Shown piece after piece: positions 50,835-60,206 of a stretch of DNA of 64,000 nt; the stretch's first letter is position 1; each line of letters opens with the position of its first letter. The position numbers and the translations under genes were made by a program. The DNA comes from Streptomonospora wellingtoniae (GTDB lineage Bacteria; Actinomycetota; Actinomycetes; Streptosporangiales; Streptosporangiaceae). The stretch lies in assembly GCF_031845375.1 (NCBI RefSeq), contig NZ_JAVREK010000009.1, positions 1 to 64,000 of the forward strand, read 5' to 3'. The notes under the pieces were generated by a model. That model worked only from the letters and a program-made list of their open reading frames with translations. It was not told the origin of the DNA and ran no database searches.

Positions 50835-53288
50835 TCAGTGCTCGACGCCCGCGATGTCCTCGGGACGCACCGGCGCGCGGGCCAGCGTGCGGCCCGTCGC
50901 GTCGCGCACCGCCGCCACGATCGCCGGTGTCGACGACAGCGTGGGCGGCTCGCCCGCGCCGCGCAGCCCGTAGGGCGCGTGCGGGTCGGCGTGCTCCAGT
51001 ACCTCGACGCGCATCGGCGGAGTGTCCAGCACCGTGGGGATGAGGTAGTCGGTGAAGGAGGGGTTGCGGATCACGCCGTCGGCGACGCGGACCTCCTCCA
51101 TCAGCGCCAGTCCCAGCCCTTGGGCCGAGCCCCCGTGGATCTGCCCGAGCAGCTGCTGGGGGTGCATCGCCCGGCCCACGTCCTGGACCGCGTCCAAGGC
51201 CACGACCTTCACCAGCCCCAGGTCCGCGTCGACGTCGACCACCGCCCGGTGCACGCACATTCCGAACTGGACGTGTGAGTCACCCTGGCCGGTCGTGGGG
51301 TCGAGCATGCGCGTGGGGCGGTGCCGGAACACCCGGGTCTCCTCCACGGCGGCTCCGCCCAGCACGTCGGCCAGTGGCGCCAGCACCCCTCCGGCGGCCG
51401 AGACGACCTTGCCGCCCTCCAGCGCCAGGTCGTCCTCGGGGTGGTCGGCACCGGCCAGGCCGCGCTCGCGCACGAGCGCGAACACGCGCCGGCGGACGGC
51501 CTCGCACGCCGCCTTCACGGCGCCGCCGGTCACGTAGGACTGGCGCGAGGCCGAGGAGGAGCCGGCCGAGCCCACCGAGGTGTCCGCCGGGTGGATCGTC
51601 ACCCGTTGCACGCCCAGTTCGGTGCGGGCGATCTGCCCTTGCAGCGTCACCAGGCCCTGGCCCACCTCGGCGGCGGCGGTGTGCACCAGCACGGCGGGCT
51701 CGCCGCCGACGACCTCCAGGCGCACTCGGGCGGTGGAGTAGTCGTCGAAGGTCTCGGAGAAGCACAGGTTCTTCAGCCCGACCCCGTAGCCGACGCCGCG
51801 CACGACTCCCTCGCCGCGGCTCGTGCCGGCCACCCCGCCCGGCAGCGTGCGGGGGTCGGCGGGATCGGGCAGCTCCTCGCGGCGTGCCGGCAGCGCCATG
51901 CCGCGCGAGCGCGCCAGCATCTCGGCCATGGGCAGGGGCATGTCGATGCGCTGCCCCGTCGCGATGCGCGACCCCTGCGACAGCGCGTTCCTCGTGCGCA
52001 GCTCGACCGGGTGCAGCCCCAGCTCGGCGGCGAGCCGGTCCATCTGCGCCTCGTAGCCGAAGCACGCCTGGACGGCGCCGAAGCCCCGCATCGCCCCGCA
52101 GGGCGGGTTGTTGGTGTAGACCCCGTAGGCGTCGATTGACGCGTCGGGGATCTCGTAGGGGCCCAGGCCCAGCGACGAGGCCACGCCCACCACCGCGGCG
52201 GTGGTCGAGGCGTAGGCGCCGCCGTCGAGCACGATCTCGAGGGTGGCGTAGAGCAGCCGCCCTTCGGCGTCGGCGCCGTGTTCGAAGCGCATCGTGGCCG
52301 GGTGCCGGTGCACGTGGCCGAAGAACGACTCCTCGCGGTTGTAGACGAATTTGACCGGTCGGCCTGTGCGCAGCGCGAGCATGCACGCGTGGATCTGCAT
52401 GGACAGGTCCTCGCGGGCGCCGAACGCGCCGCCCACCCCCGCAAGCGTCATCCGCACCCGCTCGGGGGCCAGCCCCAGGCAGGGCGCGATCTGGCCCTGG
52501 TCCACGTGCAGCCATTGGGTGGCGATGTAGAGGTCCACCCCGCCGTCGGGCGCCGGAACCGCCAGCCCCGACTCCGGTCCCAGGAAGGCCTGGTCCTGCA
52601 TGCCCACCCGGTACGTGCCGTGCACCACCGCCGCGGCGCTCGCCCGCAGCTCGGCGGCCTCGGCGCCGCGCGCGAAAGCGCCGGTGCGCACGGGCTGGCG
52701 GCGGACGACGTTGCCGCCGGGATTGTGCTCGGGGTGGGCGCCGATCGGCTCCTCGTGCACCAGCGGGCAGTCGGGGTCGAAAGCGGCGCGCCGCGGGTCG
52801 CAGACCGGCTCCAGCACCTCGTAGTCGACGGCGACCCGCTCCAGTGCCCGGCGCGCGGTCTCGGGATGGTCGGCTGCCGCGATCGCCACCGGTTCGCCCT
52901 TGTAGCGCACCTGGTCGACGGCCAGCACGGGCTGGTCGCGCGTCTCCAGACCGAAGAGCTTCTCGCCGGGCACGTCCTCGTGGGTCAGCACAGCGTGCAC
53001 ACCGGGGACGGCCAGCGCCGCGGAGACGTCGATCGAGCGGATCCGCGCGCGGGGGTGCGGACTGCGCAGCGTCGTGCCCCACAGCATGTCCTCCATCCAC
53101 ATGTCGGAGGAGAACGCGAACTCGCCGGCGGCCTTCAGCGTCCCGTCCGGCCGGCGCGGGCTGGCGCCGACACCGTCGCGGGTACTGCTCTCCAAGCCCG
53201 TCCGAGCGGCGCTCGCCGTGCCTGCGCCGAGGCGTGCGGCGGCCTCGCGGCCGGCGGCGGCCTCGCGGCCGGCGGCGGATGCGGTCAT
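50835..53288 (-). CDS. pucD: Xanthine dehydrogenase molybdopterin subunit PucD (817 aa)
   Basis: Large subunit of a three-subunit purine hydroxylase. Conserved blocks: DGTLKAAGEFAFSSDM, GVGGAFGAREDLSMQ, PCGAMRGFGAVQACF and the catalytic Glu in RGAGEPPTLSSTPA. The N-terminus starts with a short Ala/Arg/Glu repeat (AAGREAA three times) absent from relatives and probably disordered. The ATG overlaps the deaminase stop (ATGA). Together with pucE and pucC it should oxidise hypoxanthine or xanthine to urate. No xdhC or mobA-like maturation gene is adjacent. Confidence 0.9.
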   Translation of the reverse strand: MTASAAGREAAAGREAAARLGAGTASAARTGLESSTRDGVGASPRRPDGTLKAAGEFAFSSDMWMEDMLWGTTLRSPHPRARIRSIDVSAALAVPGVHAVLTHEDVPGEKLFGLETRDQPVLAVDQVRYKGEPVAIAAADHPETARRALERVAVDYEVLEPVCDPRRAAFDPDCPLVHEEPIGAHPEHNPGGNVVRRQPVRTGAFARGAEAAELRASAAAVVHGTYRVGMQDQAFLGPESGLAVPAPDGGVDLYIATQWLHVDQGQIAPCLGLAPERVRMTLAGVGGAFGAREDLSMQIHACMLALRTGRPVKFVYNREESFFGHVHRHPATMRFEHGADAEGRLLYATLEIVLDGGAYASTTAAVVGVASSLGLGPYEIPDASIDAYGVYTNNPPCGAMRGFGAVQACFGYEAQMDRLAAELGLHPVELRTRNALSQGSRIATGQRIDMPLPMAEMLARSRGMALPARREELPDPADPRTLPGGVAGTSRGEGVVRGVGYGVGLKNLCFSETFDDYSTARVRLEVVGGEPAVLVHTAAAEVGQGLVTLQGQIARTELGVQRVTIHPADTSVGSAGSSSASRQSYVTGGAVKAACEAVRRRVFALVRERGLAGADHPEDDLALEGGKVVSAAGGVLAPLADVLGGAAVEETRVFRHRPTRMLDPTTGQGDSHVQFGMCVHRAVVDVDADLGLVKVVALDAVQDVGRAMHPQQLLGQIHGGSAQGLGLALMEEVRVADGVIRNPSFTDYLIPTVLDTPPMRVEVLEHADPHAPYGLRGAGEPPTLSSTPAIVAAVRDATGRTLARAPVRPEDIAGVEH

Positions 53289-54640
53289 CGGCGGGCCTCC
53301 TCGGCGACGATCCGGCGGTGGGCGCTGCGGCCGGCCGCAGCGGCGGCCTCGGCGGAGACGGTGCGCAGCTCGCCGTCCCCGACCACGGCCTGCCCGCCCA
53401 CCAGCAGGTGCTCCAGTGGCGGCGCCGGGGAGAACACCAGCGCCACCACGGGGTCGTCGATGACGTCACGGCCGAAGCCGTCCACGCGCCACAGCGCGAT
53501 GTCGGCGAGCTTGCCGGCCTCCAGCGACCCCAGCTCGGCGGAGCGCCCCAGGCACCGCGCGCCTCCCAGAGTCGCCATGTGCAGGGCCTGGCGGGCGCTC
53601 AGCGCGCGCGGGCCGCCCCGGGCCCGGGCTGTCAGCAGGGCTTGGCGCATCTCGCCGGCAAGCCCGGTCAGCTCGCTGGAGGCCGGGCCGTCCACGCCCA
53701 GCCCCACAGCGACTCCCGCATCGAGCAGCTCGGGGGTGCGGCAGACGCCCGCGCCCAGGCGCGCGTTGGAGCTGGGGCAGTGCGCGACCCCCGTGCCGGA
53801 GGCGGCGACCCGCTCGATGGCGTCGTCGGAGAGGTGGACGCCGTGCGCCAGCCACACGTCATCGCCCAGCCATCCCAGCTTCTCGGCGTAGCCCACCGGC
53901 GTGGTGCCGAACTCGGCCAGGCACTGCTCCTGTTCGTCGGCGGTCTCGGCGAGGTGAGTGTGCAGGCGCACCCCCTTGGCGCGCGCGAGCTCGGCGGCCG
54001 CCGTCATCAGCTCGCGGCTGACGGTGAACGGGGAGCACGGGGCCACCGCGACCCGGGTCATCGACCCGAAGGACGGGTCGTGGTGGGCATCGATCGCCGC
54101 CTCCGTCGCCGCGATCGCGCCCTCCAGGCTCTCGGTGGCGCCGTCCGGCGGCAGCCCGCCCGCCGAGCGGCCCCTGTCCATCGATCCGCGGGCCAGGTCC
54201 AACCGGACGCCTACCGCGCGCGCCGCCTCGACCTCGGCGGCCGCCATCGCCTCGGCCTCGCGCGGGAACACGTAGTGGTGGTCGCCGGCGGTGGAGCAGC
54301 CCGACAGGGCCAGCCAGGCGGTGCCGGCCGTGGTGGTCTCGGAGACGGTCTGCGCGTCCAGACCGCTCCACAGGGCGTAGGAGCCGCTCAGCCACTCGAA
54401 CAGGGTGGCGTCGGCGAACATCCCCTGGGTGGCCCACTGGTAGAGGTGGTGGTGGGTGTTGACCAGGCCCGGCGTGGCCAGCAGGCCGCGCCCGTCGATG
54501 CGCCGCGCCCCGGCCGCGGGCGGCGCGGGTCCGGCCCCCACGGCGGTGATCACCCCGTCCTCGGCGACGACGTGTCCGCTCTCGTGCTCGGCGCCGCTGC
54601 CAGCCGCGACGTAGGCGCCCTCGATCACCACTGCGCTCAT
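53285..54640 (-). CDS. 8-oxoguanine deaminase-type amidohydrolase (451 aa)
   Basis: Zinc amidohydrolase of the ATZ/TRZ group. Metal ligands H63 and H65 (NTHHHLYQW), HTHLAET, AHGVHLSDD and the Asp in GLGVDGPASS; also FEWLSGSY and CSPFTVS. The sequence type and the place between xanthine-dehydrogenase subunits suggest 8-oxoguanine deaminase (to urate) or guanine deaminase. An exact substrate is not provable here. It overlaps pucE and pucD by ATGA on either side, so it is made together with the hydroxylase. Confidence 0.85.
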   Translation of the reverse strand: MSAVVIEGAYVAAGSGAEHESGHVVAEDGVITAVGAGPAPPAAGARRIDGRGLLATPGLVNTHHHLYQWATQGMFADATLFEWLSGSYALWSGLDAQTVSETTTAGTAWLALSGCSTAGDHHYVFPREAEAMAAAEVEAARAVGVRLDLARGSMDRGRSAGGLPPDGATESLEGAIAATEAAIDAHHDPSFGSMTRVAVAPCSPFTVSRELMTAAAELARAKGVRLHTHLAETADEQEQCLAEFGTTPVGYAEKLGWLGDDVWLAHGVHLSDDAIERVAASGTGVAHCPSSNARLGAGVCRTPELLDAGVAVGLGVDGPASSELTGLAGEMRQALLTARARGGPRALSARQALHMATLGGARCLGRSAELGSLEAGKLADIALWRVDGFGRDVIDDPVVALVFSPAPPLEHLLVGGQAVVGDGELRTVSAEAAAAAGRSAHRRIVAEEARR

Positions 54641-55164
54641 CGCGCACCCCCCGCCGCGGCCGCCTGCTCGCGCTCGGCGGCGGTGCGCACCGCCTCGACG
54701 ATCGCCTGGTACCCGGTGCACCGGCACAGATTGCCCGCCAGCGCCTCGCGTATCTCGGCGTCGCCGGGGACCGGGCCGCCCGCGCCCACGGTGCGCCCGA
54801 TCAGGTCGTCGGCCTGCACCACCAGCCCCGGGGTGCAGAAACCGCACTGCACGGCACCGGCCTCGACGAACGCCTCCTGCACGGTGCTCAGCCGGACCCC
54901 GGGGGCCGCGTCGTCGTCCTCGGCCGCAGCGAGGCCCTCGACGGTGCGCACCCGGCGGCCCTGCGCCTGCCCGGCGGCGACCATGCAGGAGCACACCGTC
55001 GCCTCGTCCAGGTAGACCGTGCAGGAGCCGCACTCGCCCTGCTCGCAGGCGTTCTTGCTGCCCGGCAGCCCCAGGCGCTCGCGCAGCACGTACAGCAGGC
55101 TCTCGCCGGGCCAGACGTCCTCGGCGGCCACGTCCTCGCCGTTCACGGTGAACTCGACCCGCAT
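54637..55164 (-). CDS. pucE: Xanthine dehydrogenase 2Fe-2S subunit PucE (175 aa)
   Basis: Small subunit with two 2Fe-2S clusters: C40, C45, C48 and C58-region Cys in NACEQGECGSC and TVCSCMV, then QCGFCTPG and NLCRCTGYQ. It passes electrons from the molybdenum centre to FAD. The length is normal. TGATG overlap with pucC at its start and ATGA with the deaminase at its end. Confidence 0.93.
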   Translation of the reverse strand: MRVEFTVNGEDVAAEDVWPGESLLYVLRERLGLPGSKNACEQGECGSCTVYLDEATVCSCMVAAGQAQGRRVRTVEGLAAAEDDDAAPGVRLSTVQEAFVEAGAVQCGFCTPGLVVQADDLIGRTVGAGGPVPGDAEIREALAGNLCRCTGYQAIVEAVRTAAEREQAAAAGGAR

Positions 55165-56024
55165 CAGCGGGCTCCCTTCCGATAGTCGGCGGCGCACCAG
55201 AGCACGGCGCGGCGCGCCATCACCGACAGCGCGCGCCTGCGGTAGGCCGCGCTGCCGCGCACGTCGTCGATGGGCTGGGCGGCCGCCGCCACCAGGTCCC
55301 CGAAGTGCCGCGCCGCCGCCTCGGACGGATCGGCCCCGCGCTCCCAGTCGAACTCCGCGGCCAGGAACTCCTCGGCCCGGGGACTGCGCAGCGGCCGCGG
55401 CCCGGCCGAGCCGATCCCGGTGCCGACGCTGCGCGCGGGCGTGTCGAGCACGAGCGAGAAGGAGGCGACCGCGATGACCATGGCGTTGCGCGTGCCGATC
55501 TTGCTGAACTGCTGGGGGCCGCCGGGGGCGGGCACCAGGACCGCCGAGATCAGCTCGTCGTCCTCGCGCGCGCTGCGGCCCGGCCCGAGGTAGAAGTCGC
55601 GCGCGGGCACCCGCCGGACTCCGCGCACCGACTCCAGCTCGACCAGCGCACCGGCGGCCACCAGCGGCGGGTGGCAGTCGCCGGCCGGCGAGGCCGTGCC
55701 CAGGTTTCCGCCCACCGAACCCCGGTTGCGGATCTGCGGCGAGGCCACCGAGCGGGCCGCACGCGCCAGCGCGGGCGCGCGGGCGGCCAGCCGCTCGACG
55801 ACCTCGGTGTAGGACACCCCTGCCCCCAGCCGCAGGTAGGGGCCGTCGGAGCCCCACTGCGCCAGTTCGGGCACCCGGCTCAGGTCCAGCAGCACCCCGG
55901 GCCGCCGCCGGTCGAAGTTCAGCTCCACCATCACGTCGGTGCCGCCCGCGATCGGCACCGCGTCGGGTCGGCCGCTCTTGGCGGCCAGTGCGTCCTCCCA
56001 CGTGGTGGGGGCGATGAACTCCAT
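55164..56024 (-). CDS. pucC: Xanthine dehydrogenase FAD subunit PucC (286 aa)
   Basis: FAD-binding medium subunit. FAD motifs are PIAGGTDVMVEL and RGSVGGNLGTASPAGD; the second lacks the Fe-S insertion seen in the other hydroxylase of this window. KIGTRNAMVIAVAS and PIDDVRGSAAYRR belong to the C-terminal domain. First gene of the pucC-pucE-deaminase-pucD operon, divergent from pucR. The upstream region holds a small inverted repeat that may be the PucR site. Confidence 0.92.
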   Translation of the reverse strand: MEFIAPTTWEDALAAKSGRPDAVPIAGGTDVMVELNFDRRRPGVLLDLSRVPELAQWGSDGPYLRLGAGVSYTEVVERLAARAPALARAARSVASPQIRNRGSVGGNLGTASPAGDCHPPLVAAGALVELESVRGVRRVPARDFYLGPGRSAREDDELISAVLVPAPGGPQQFSKIGTRNAMVIAVASFSLVLDTPARSVGTGIGSAGPRPLRSPRAEEFLAAEFDWERGADPSEAAARHFGDLVAAAAQPIDDVRGSAAYRRRALSVMARRAVLWCAADYRKGAR

Positions 56025-56171
56025 CGGTGTTCCTCATCGGCGGCGCGGGGCGAACGGGGGCGCCTGCCGCCGCTGTTCGGGCGCTCCCTGTCCTGCAGTA
56101 GACAGCCGCGCGCCCGCCCTCGACCAGCACGCGATGGCACGAAGTGCACGCACAGCCACCATTCCCTCTTC

Positions 56172-56186
56172 GTTGTTTCCTACAAC
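56172..56186. promoter_or_regulatory. Inverted repeat in the pucC/pucR intergenic region
   Basis: GTTGT-TTCCT-ACAAC lies in an AT-richer patch between the divergent genes. It is a candidate operator for PucR. Only five-base arms, so tentative. Confidence 0.35.
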
Positions 56187-56303
56187 CGCGGCGGTGCACT
56201 AACGTGTCCGCCACGCGGAGCAGGGCCCACACGGCGGCCGCGCGCGACCCAGGGGCGCGTGCCGTGCCGGGGTGCGCAGTCGGAACGGGCGAGGGGAGCG
56301 ACG

Positions 56304-57980
56304 ATGCGTATCAGCGATCTGGTCGCCGCCGTTCACCTGCGGCTGCGCTTCCTGACACGGGCCGAGCACGCCGATCGCGCGGTCACCCGCGTCTACACCA
56401 CCGACCTGCTCCACCCCGAGCGCTACATCGGCGGCGGCGACCTGGTGCTGACCGGGCTGATGTGGCGCAGCGGCCCCGGCGACAGCGACACCTTCGTGCG
56501 CGGCCTGGTCGGGTCCGGCGCGTCGGGACTGGGCGCGGGCGCCGCGCTGGGCGCCGTACCGGCCGACCTGGTCGAGGCCTGCGAAAGCCACGGCCTGCCG
56601 CTGATCGAGGTCCCCGCCGAGACCTCATTCGCCGCGGTCGCCGAGGAGGTGCAGCGGGAGCAGACGGGCAGCCTGCTCGCCGGCATGGCCGAGACCCGGC
56701 AGCGGCACCGGCGGCTGATGGCCGACCTGGCCGCCGGAGCCGGCTTCGGCGGTGTGTTCGCCACCGCCGCCGACCAGGCGGGCCTGGCGTGCCGGGTGGT
56801 CTCCAGCACCGGGCGGCCGGTGGCCGGTGTCGGCCCCCGCCCCTCGCGCGCAGAGCGCGAGCGGCTCGCCGCGCAGGCGCTGCGGCGACCGCACCGCCAC
56901 ACCGCGGACCTGGCCGAACCTGGCGGCTCCGGGCGCCGCGTCACCGTGGTGCCGGTGGGCGGGCGCGAGTCCCACCCGCTGGTGGACTGGGTGCTGGCGG
57001 TGGACGGCGAACCCGACTCCTGGCCCGAGGACGGCGCGGAGTCGGTGGAGGAGTTGGCGGCCCTGGCCGGGTTGGCGCGCAGCCTGGGCGAGCAGCGGGC
57101 GGCCGACGACGCCCGCCACCTCCACGGGCTTGGGCGCCTACTGGCGGCTCAGCGCTTCGACGAGGCCGCCGCCCTGCTGGAGGTCGCCGGGTCGCCGGAC
57201 GAGGAGGAGCGCGCCCGCGCCCGGCATGTGGTGGTCAGCGCCGAGCTGGTGCCCGAGCCCGCGGCTTGCGACCTCGCACGGCGCGTCCTGGGCGAGCTGG
57301 TGGCCGGGCTGTCGGCCACGGCGCTGGCCGCCGAGGGAGGAGCGATGGCCGTGGTGCCGGTCGCCGCGGAGGAACCGCCGAGCGACGCTTCCCGCGAATC
57401 CGAAGAATCCGGCGGCGCCGCGGGCGAAGCCGCTGAAGGGGGCGCGCCGCCCGCCGCGGGCGCCGCCGCGAACGCGGGCGCGGGCGCGGAGGCGCTGCGC
57501 GCCGAGATCGCCCGACGCGCGGCGGTACTGGAGGCGGGACTGCGCGACCACCGCTTGGCCGTCGGTGTCAGTACCGCCGTCCCCGGAGTCGCCGCCCTGC
57601 GCAGCGCGGCGATGGAGGCCGGCCACGCGCGCCGCCTCGCCGGGATGCGCGGCGGCCGCGCGGGCGTGGCCGCGGGCACCGAGCTGGACTCCCATGAGCT
57701 GCTGCTGGCCGCCGTACCCGAAGAGGTCCGCACGTCCTACCGCGACCGGCTCCTGGGCCCGGTGCTGGACTACGACCGCACCCACCGCTCGGACCTGGTG
57801 GCCACGCTCGAGCGGTTCCTGTCCTACTCCGGCTCCTGGCAGCGCTGCGCCACGGCCATGCACGTGCACGTCAACACCCTGCGCTACCGTATCGGCCGCG
57901 TCGAGGAGCTCACCGGCCGCGACCTCGCCCGCCTCGAAGACCGGGTCGACTTCTACCTCGCCCTGAAGCTGCACCGCTAG
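56304..57980 (+). CDS. pucR: PucR-family purine catabolism regulator (558 aa)
   Basis: Transcription regulator with an N-terminal PucR domain (RISDLVAAVHLRLRFLT; RYIGGGDLVLTGLMW), a central region with an Ala/Gly/Glu-rich low-complexity stretch (about residues 355-395), and a C-terminal CdaR/PucR-type helix-turn-helix (FLSYSGSWQRCATAMHVHVN; LRYRIGRVEELTG). Such proteins respond to purine breakdown intermediates. It is divergent from the pucC operon, which it most likely controls. GAGGGGAG lies five bases before the ATG. A 65-bp palindrome follows the stop. Confidence 0.9.
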   Translation: MRISDLVAAVHLRLRFLTRAEHADRAVTRVYTTDLLHPERYIGGGDLVLTGLMWRSGPGDSDTFVRGLVGSGASGLGAGAALGAVPADLVEACESHGLPLIEVPAETSFAAVAEEVQREQTGSLLAGMAETRQRHRRLMADLAAGAGFGGVFATAADQAGLACRVVSSTGRPVAGVGPRPSRAERERLAAQALRRPHRHTADLAEPGGSGRRVTVVPVGGRESHPLVDWVLAVDGEPDSWPEDGAESVEELAALAGLARSLGEQRAADDARHLHGLGRLLAAQRFDEAAALLEVAGSPDEEERARARHVVVSAELVPEPAACDLARRVLGELVAGLSATALAAEGGAMAVVPVAAEEPPSDASRESEESGGAAGEAAEGGAPPAAGAAANAGAGAEALRAEIARRAAVLEAGLRDHRLAVGVSTAVPGVAALRSAAMEAGHARRLAGMRGGRAGVAAGTELDSHELLLAAVPEEVRTSYRDRLLGPVLDYDRTHRSDLVATLERFLSYSGSWQRCATAMHVHVNTLRYRIGRVEELTGRDLARLEDRVDFYLALKLHR

Positions 57981-58014
57981 ATGCGATGCTCAGGCGATGC
58001 TCCGGCACACATCG

Positions 58015-58079
58015 CCGCCGATCTTGTAGCTATCGCAAATGGAAATCGCTTTCCTTCGCGCTAGCTACAAGATCAACGG
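58015..58079 (-). repeat. 65-bp palindromic element, copy 5
   Basis: Same length as copies 2-4 but in the opposite orientation: its minus strand reads CCGTTGATCTTGTAGCTAGC and has the GGAAAGCGATTTCC interior. It has two or three arm mismatches and is the most diverged copy. It lies after pucR and before the pentapeptide gene. Confidence 0.88.
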
Positions 58080-58151
58080 GATTCGGCTGATGCGAGCCGG
58101 TCGCGGAGTCCCGGCGTGCGCGCGCCCTGCCCGGCTGTCACCCGCCTGCAC

Positions 58152-58157
58152 TACGGT
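58152..58157 (+). promoter_or_regulatory. -10 TACGGT, leaderless start of the pentapeptide gene
   Basis: TACGGT is six bases before the ATG; no Shine-Dalgarno. The same hexamer and spacing occur before the TetR gene. Confidence 0.45.
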
Positions 58158-58163
58158 CGCCGC

Positions 58164-58904
58164 ATGAGTGCTGACGACCTGACGGCGGGCGGCGAGGTGC
58201 GCGGGGCCGACCTCGCCGACCGCGACCTGCGTGCGGACCTTGAGCGGGAGCCGGCGGCGCCGCGGGTGTTCGCCGAGTGCGACCTGACCCGCGCCGACCT
58301 GCGCGGGGCGCACCTGGTCGGAGCGGTGTTCGAGGGCTGCCGGATGGACGGCGCGCAGTTCGACGAGGCCGCGCTCGACAGCGCACGCTTCCTCGGCGGC
58401 GGCGCCGCAGGCGCGCGCTTCACCGGGGCTGAGTGCATCGGCACGGCCTTCGACCGCGTCGACCTGGCCAACACCGAATGGGCGCGCGCCGTGCTGACCG
58501 AGGCCGCCTTCACCGCCTGCCGGATGACCGGCGCCGAACTGAGCGGCCTGCGCGGCATCGGCTACGCATTCCCCCGCTGCAACCTGATGCTCGCGCGGCT
58601 CAAGGGCGTCTCGCTGCGCGGCCAGGAGATCACCGGGGTGCGGATGGATGAAGCCGACCTGACGGAGGCCGACCTGCGGGCGACGGTGTGGAGCGGCAGC
58701 CGGCTGCGCGGCGCGACGCTCGCCGGGGCGGACTTCGGCGATGCCGACCTGCGCGGCGCGGACCTGGGCGAGATCGACCCGGCCGACGTCGTCGTGCTGC
58801 GCGGTGCCACGGTATCGCCGCAGCAGGCGCACATGCTGCTGGCGGGCCTGGGCATCCAGATGCTGGCGGACGCCGCCGAGCAGAGCGGCCCGGGTCCCGG
58901 CTGA
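58164..58904 (+). CDS. Pentapeptide-repeat protein (246 aa)
   Basis: Contains tandem A(D/N)LxX repeats through most of its length (CDLTRADLRGAHLVGAVFEG; VDLANTEWARAVLTEAAF; MDEADLTEADLRATVW; ATLAGADFGDADLRGADLGE), which fold as a right-handed quadrilateral beta-helix. A tail of about 35 residues (ATVSPQQAHMLLAGLGIQML) follows. Some pentapeptide proteins mimic DNA and bind gyrase (MfpA/Qnr); I cannot tell if this one does. Single gene convergent with an MFS exporter. Confidence 0.88.
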   Translation: MSADDLTAGGEVRGADLADRDLRADLEREPAAPRVFAECDLTRADLRGAHLVGAVFEGCRMDGAQFDEAALDSARFLGGGAAGARFTGAECIGTAFDRVDLANTEWARAVLTEAAFTACRMTGAELSGLRGIGYAFPRCNLMLARLKGVSLRGQEITGVRMDEADLTEADLRATVWSGSRLRGATLAGADFGDADLRGADLGEIDPADVVVLRGATVSPQQAHMLLAGLGIQMLADAAEQSGPGPG

Positions 58905-58915
58905 GGGCCCGGGCC

Positions 58916-58966
58916 GCGGTCTCCCTGGTGTGACCGCGGGCGCGGTCTACCTGGTGTGCCCGCGGG
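58916..58966. repeat. 25-base tandem duplication at the MFS gene 3' end
   Basis: Two units (58916-58940 and 58942-58966) starting GCGGTCT and containing CTGGTGTG differ at only two positions. The second unit holds the stop and last codons of the MFS gene; the first lies just beyond it. Confidence 0.75.
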
Positions 58967-60206
58967 CCGCGGTCAAGGCGAATACGCCGGTCGCCGCGAG
59001 CCCGGTGACCAGCATGACCAGCGCCATGCTCGCCATCGTGGTCCCGCCGTGCAGCCCGGCCGTGGCGGCGAGGGTGCCGCCGATGGCGAACTGCAGGGTC
59101 CCCAGCAGCGCTGAGGCGCTGCCGGCCGAGGACGCCGGCTGGCTCACGATGGCCAGGGTCGTGGCGTTGGGCGAGATGAGGCCGGTGCAGAACATCATCA
59201 CGAACAGCACGGCCGTCACCGAGACCAGCCCGGACAGTCCGGTCAGGTGCAGCGCCAGCAGCACGGCGACCGAGGCGAGGGCGCCGACGAGGCCCAGCAG
59301 CAGCCGCCGGGCGGCGTGCATCCGGCCGACGAGCGCGGCGTTGACCTGGTTTCCCAGGATCATGCCGAGCGTGTTGATCCCGAAGATCAGGCTGAACTGC
59401 TGCGGCGTCGCGCCGAACTCCTCCTGGGAGACGAACGAGAACGCCGAGATGTAGGTGAAGGTCATAGCGAAGCTCAGCGCCATGGTCAGCGCCGGGCCGA
59501 TGAAGCGCGGGTCGACCACCAGGCGGCCGAAGAGCCGCAGCATCTGCCCGGGGTCCTGGCGCACGCGCTGTCCCGCCGGCAGGCTCTCCGGCAGCCCGAA
59601 GAGGACCAGGGCGAACCCGGCGAGGCCGGCACCGCCCAGCACGGCGAAGATCAGCTGCCAGGGGCCGACGAGCAGCAGTTGACCCCCCAGCAGCGGGCCG
59701 AGCATCGGGGCGAGCCCGACCAGCAGCACCAGCCGGGAGAAGAACTTGGCGGCGGAGTCGCCGTCGAAGGTGTCGCGCACCACGGCGCGCGAGATCACCA
59801 TCCCGGCCGCGGCCGCCAACCCCTGGACGAAGCGAACCGCGGTGAACACCTCGGCCGACTGCACGACCATGCACAGCAGCGAGGTGGCGGTGAAGGCCGC
59901 GATCCCCACGAGCAGCGGCTTTCGGCGGCCCAATTGGTCGCTGAGCGGGCCGATGACCAGCTGGCCCAGGGCCAGGCCGACCATCACGGCGGTCAGCGTG
60001 AGCTGGATCCGGGACTCGGGGGCGTTCAGGTCGGCCGCGATCTGCGGGAACGCGGGCAGGTAGAGGTCGGTCGCCAGGGAGCTCGTCGCGGACAGGACCC
60101 CCAGGATGAACACGAGCAGGACGATCGACCGCCGGGGACGGTCGGCACGCTGAGTCGGCGTCTGCGGCGCGGCGTCGGTCCGCGGGCGCACAGCGGTAAG
60201 GCTCAC
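58947..60206 (-). CDS. Bcr/CflA-type multidrug efflux MFS transporter (419 aa)
   Basis: Twelve-helix major facilitator of the DHA1 group. The first helix pair has LATDLYLPAFPQIAADL, typical of Bcr/CflA; the loop motif A is GPLSDQLGRRKPLL, and motif C-like GLAPMLGPLLGG supports drug/H+ antiport. It probably exports small toxic compounds. The GTG start follows GGAGT. The C-terminus ends in a duplicated stretch (ARGHTR). It is a single gene; its promoter would lie in the gene-poor region to the right. Confidence 0.9.
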   Translation of the reverse strand: MSLTAVRPRTDAAPQTPTQRADRPRRSIVLLVFILGVLSATSSLATDLYLPAFPQIAADLNAPESRIQLTLTAVMVGLALGQLVIGPLSDQLGRRKPLLVGIAAFTATSLLCMVVQSAEVFTAVRFVQGLAAAAGMVISRAVVRDTFDGDSAAKFFSRLVLLVGLAPMLGPLLGGQLLLVGPWQLIFAVLGGAGLAGFALVLFGLPESLPAGQRVRQDPGQMLRLFGRLVVDPRFIGPALTMALSFAMTFTYISAFSFVSQEEFGATPQQFSLIFGINTLGMILGNQVNAALVGRMHAARRLLLGLVGALASVAVLLALHLTGLSGLVSVTAVLFVMMFCTGLISPNATTLAIVSQPASSAGSASALLGTLQFAIGGTLAATAGLHGGTTMASMALVMLVTGLAATGVFALTAARGHTR

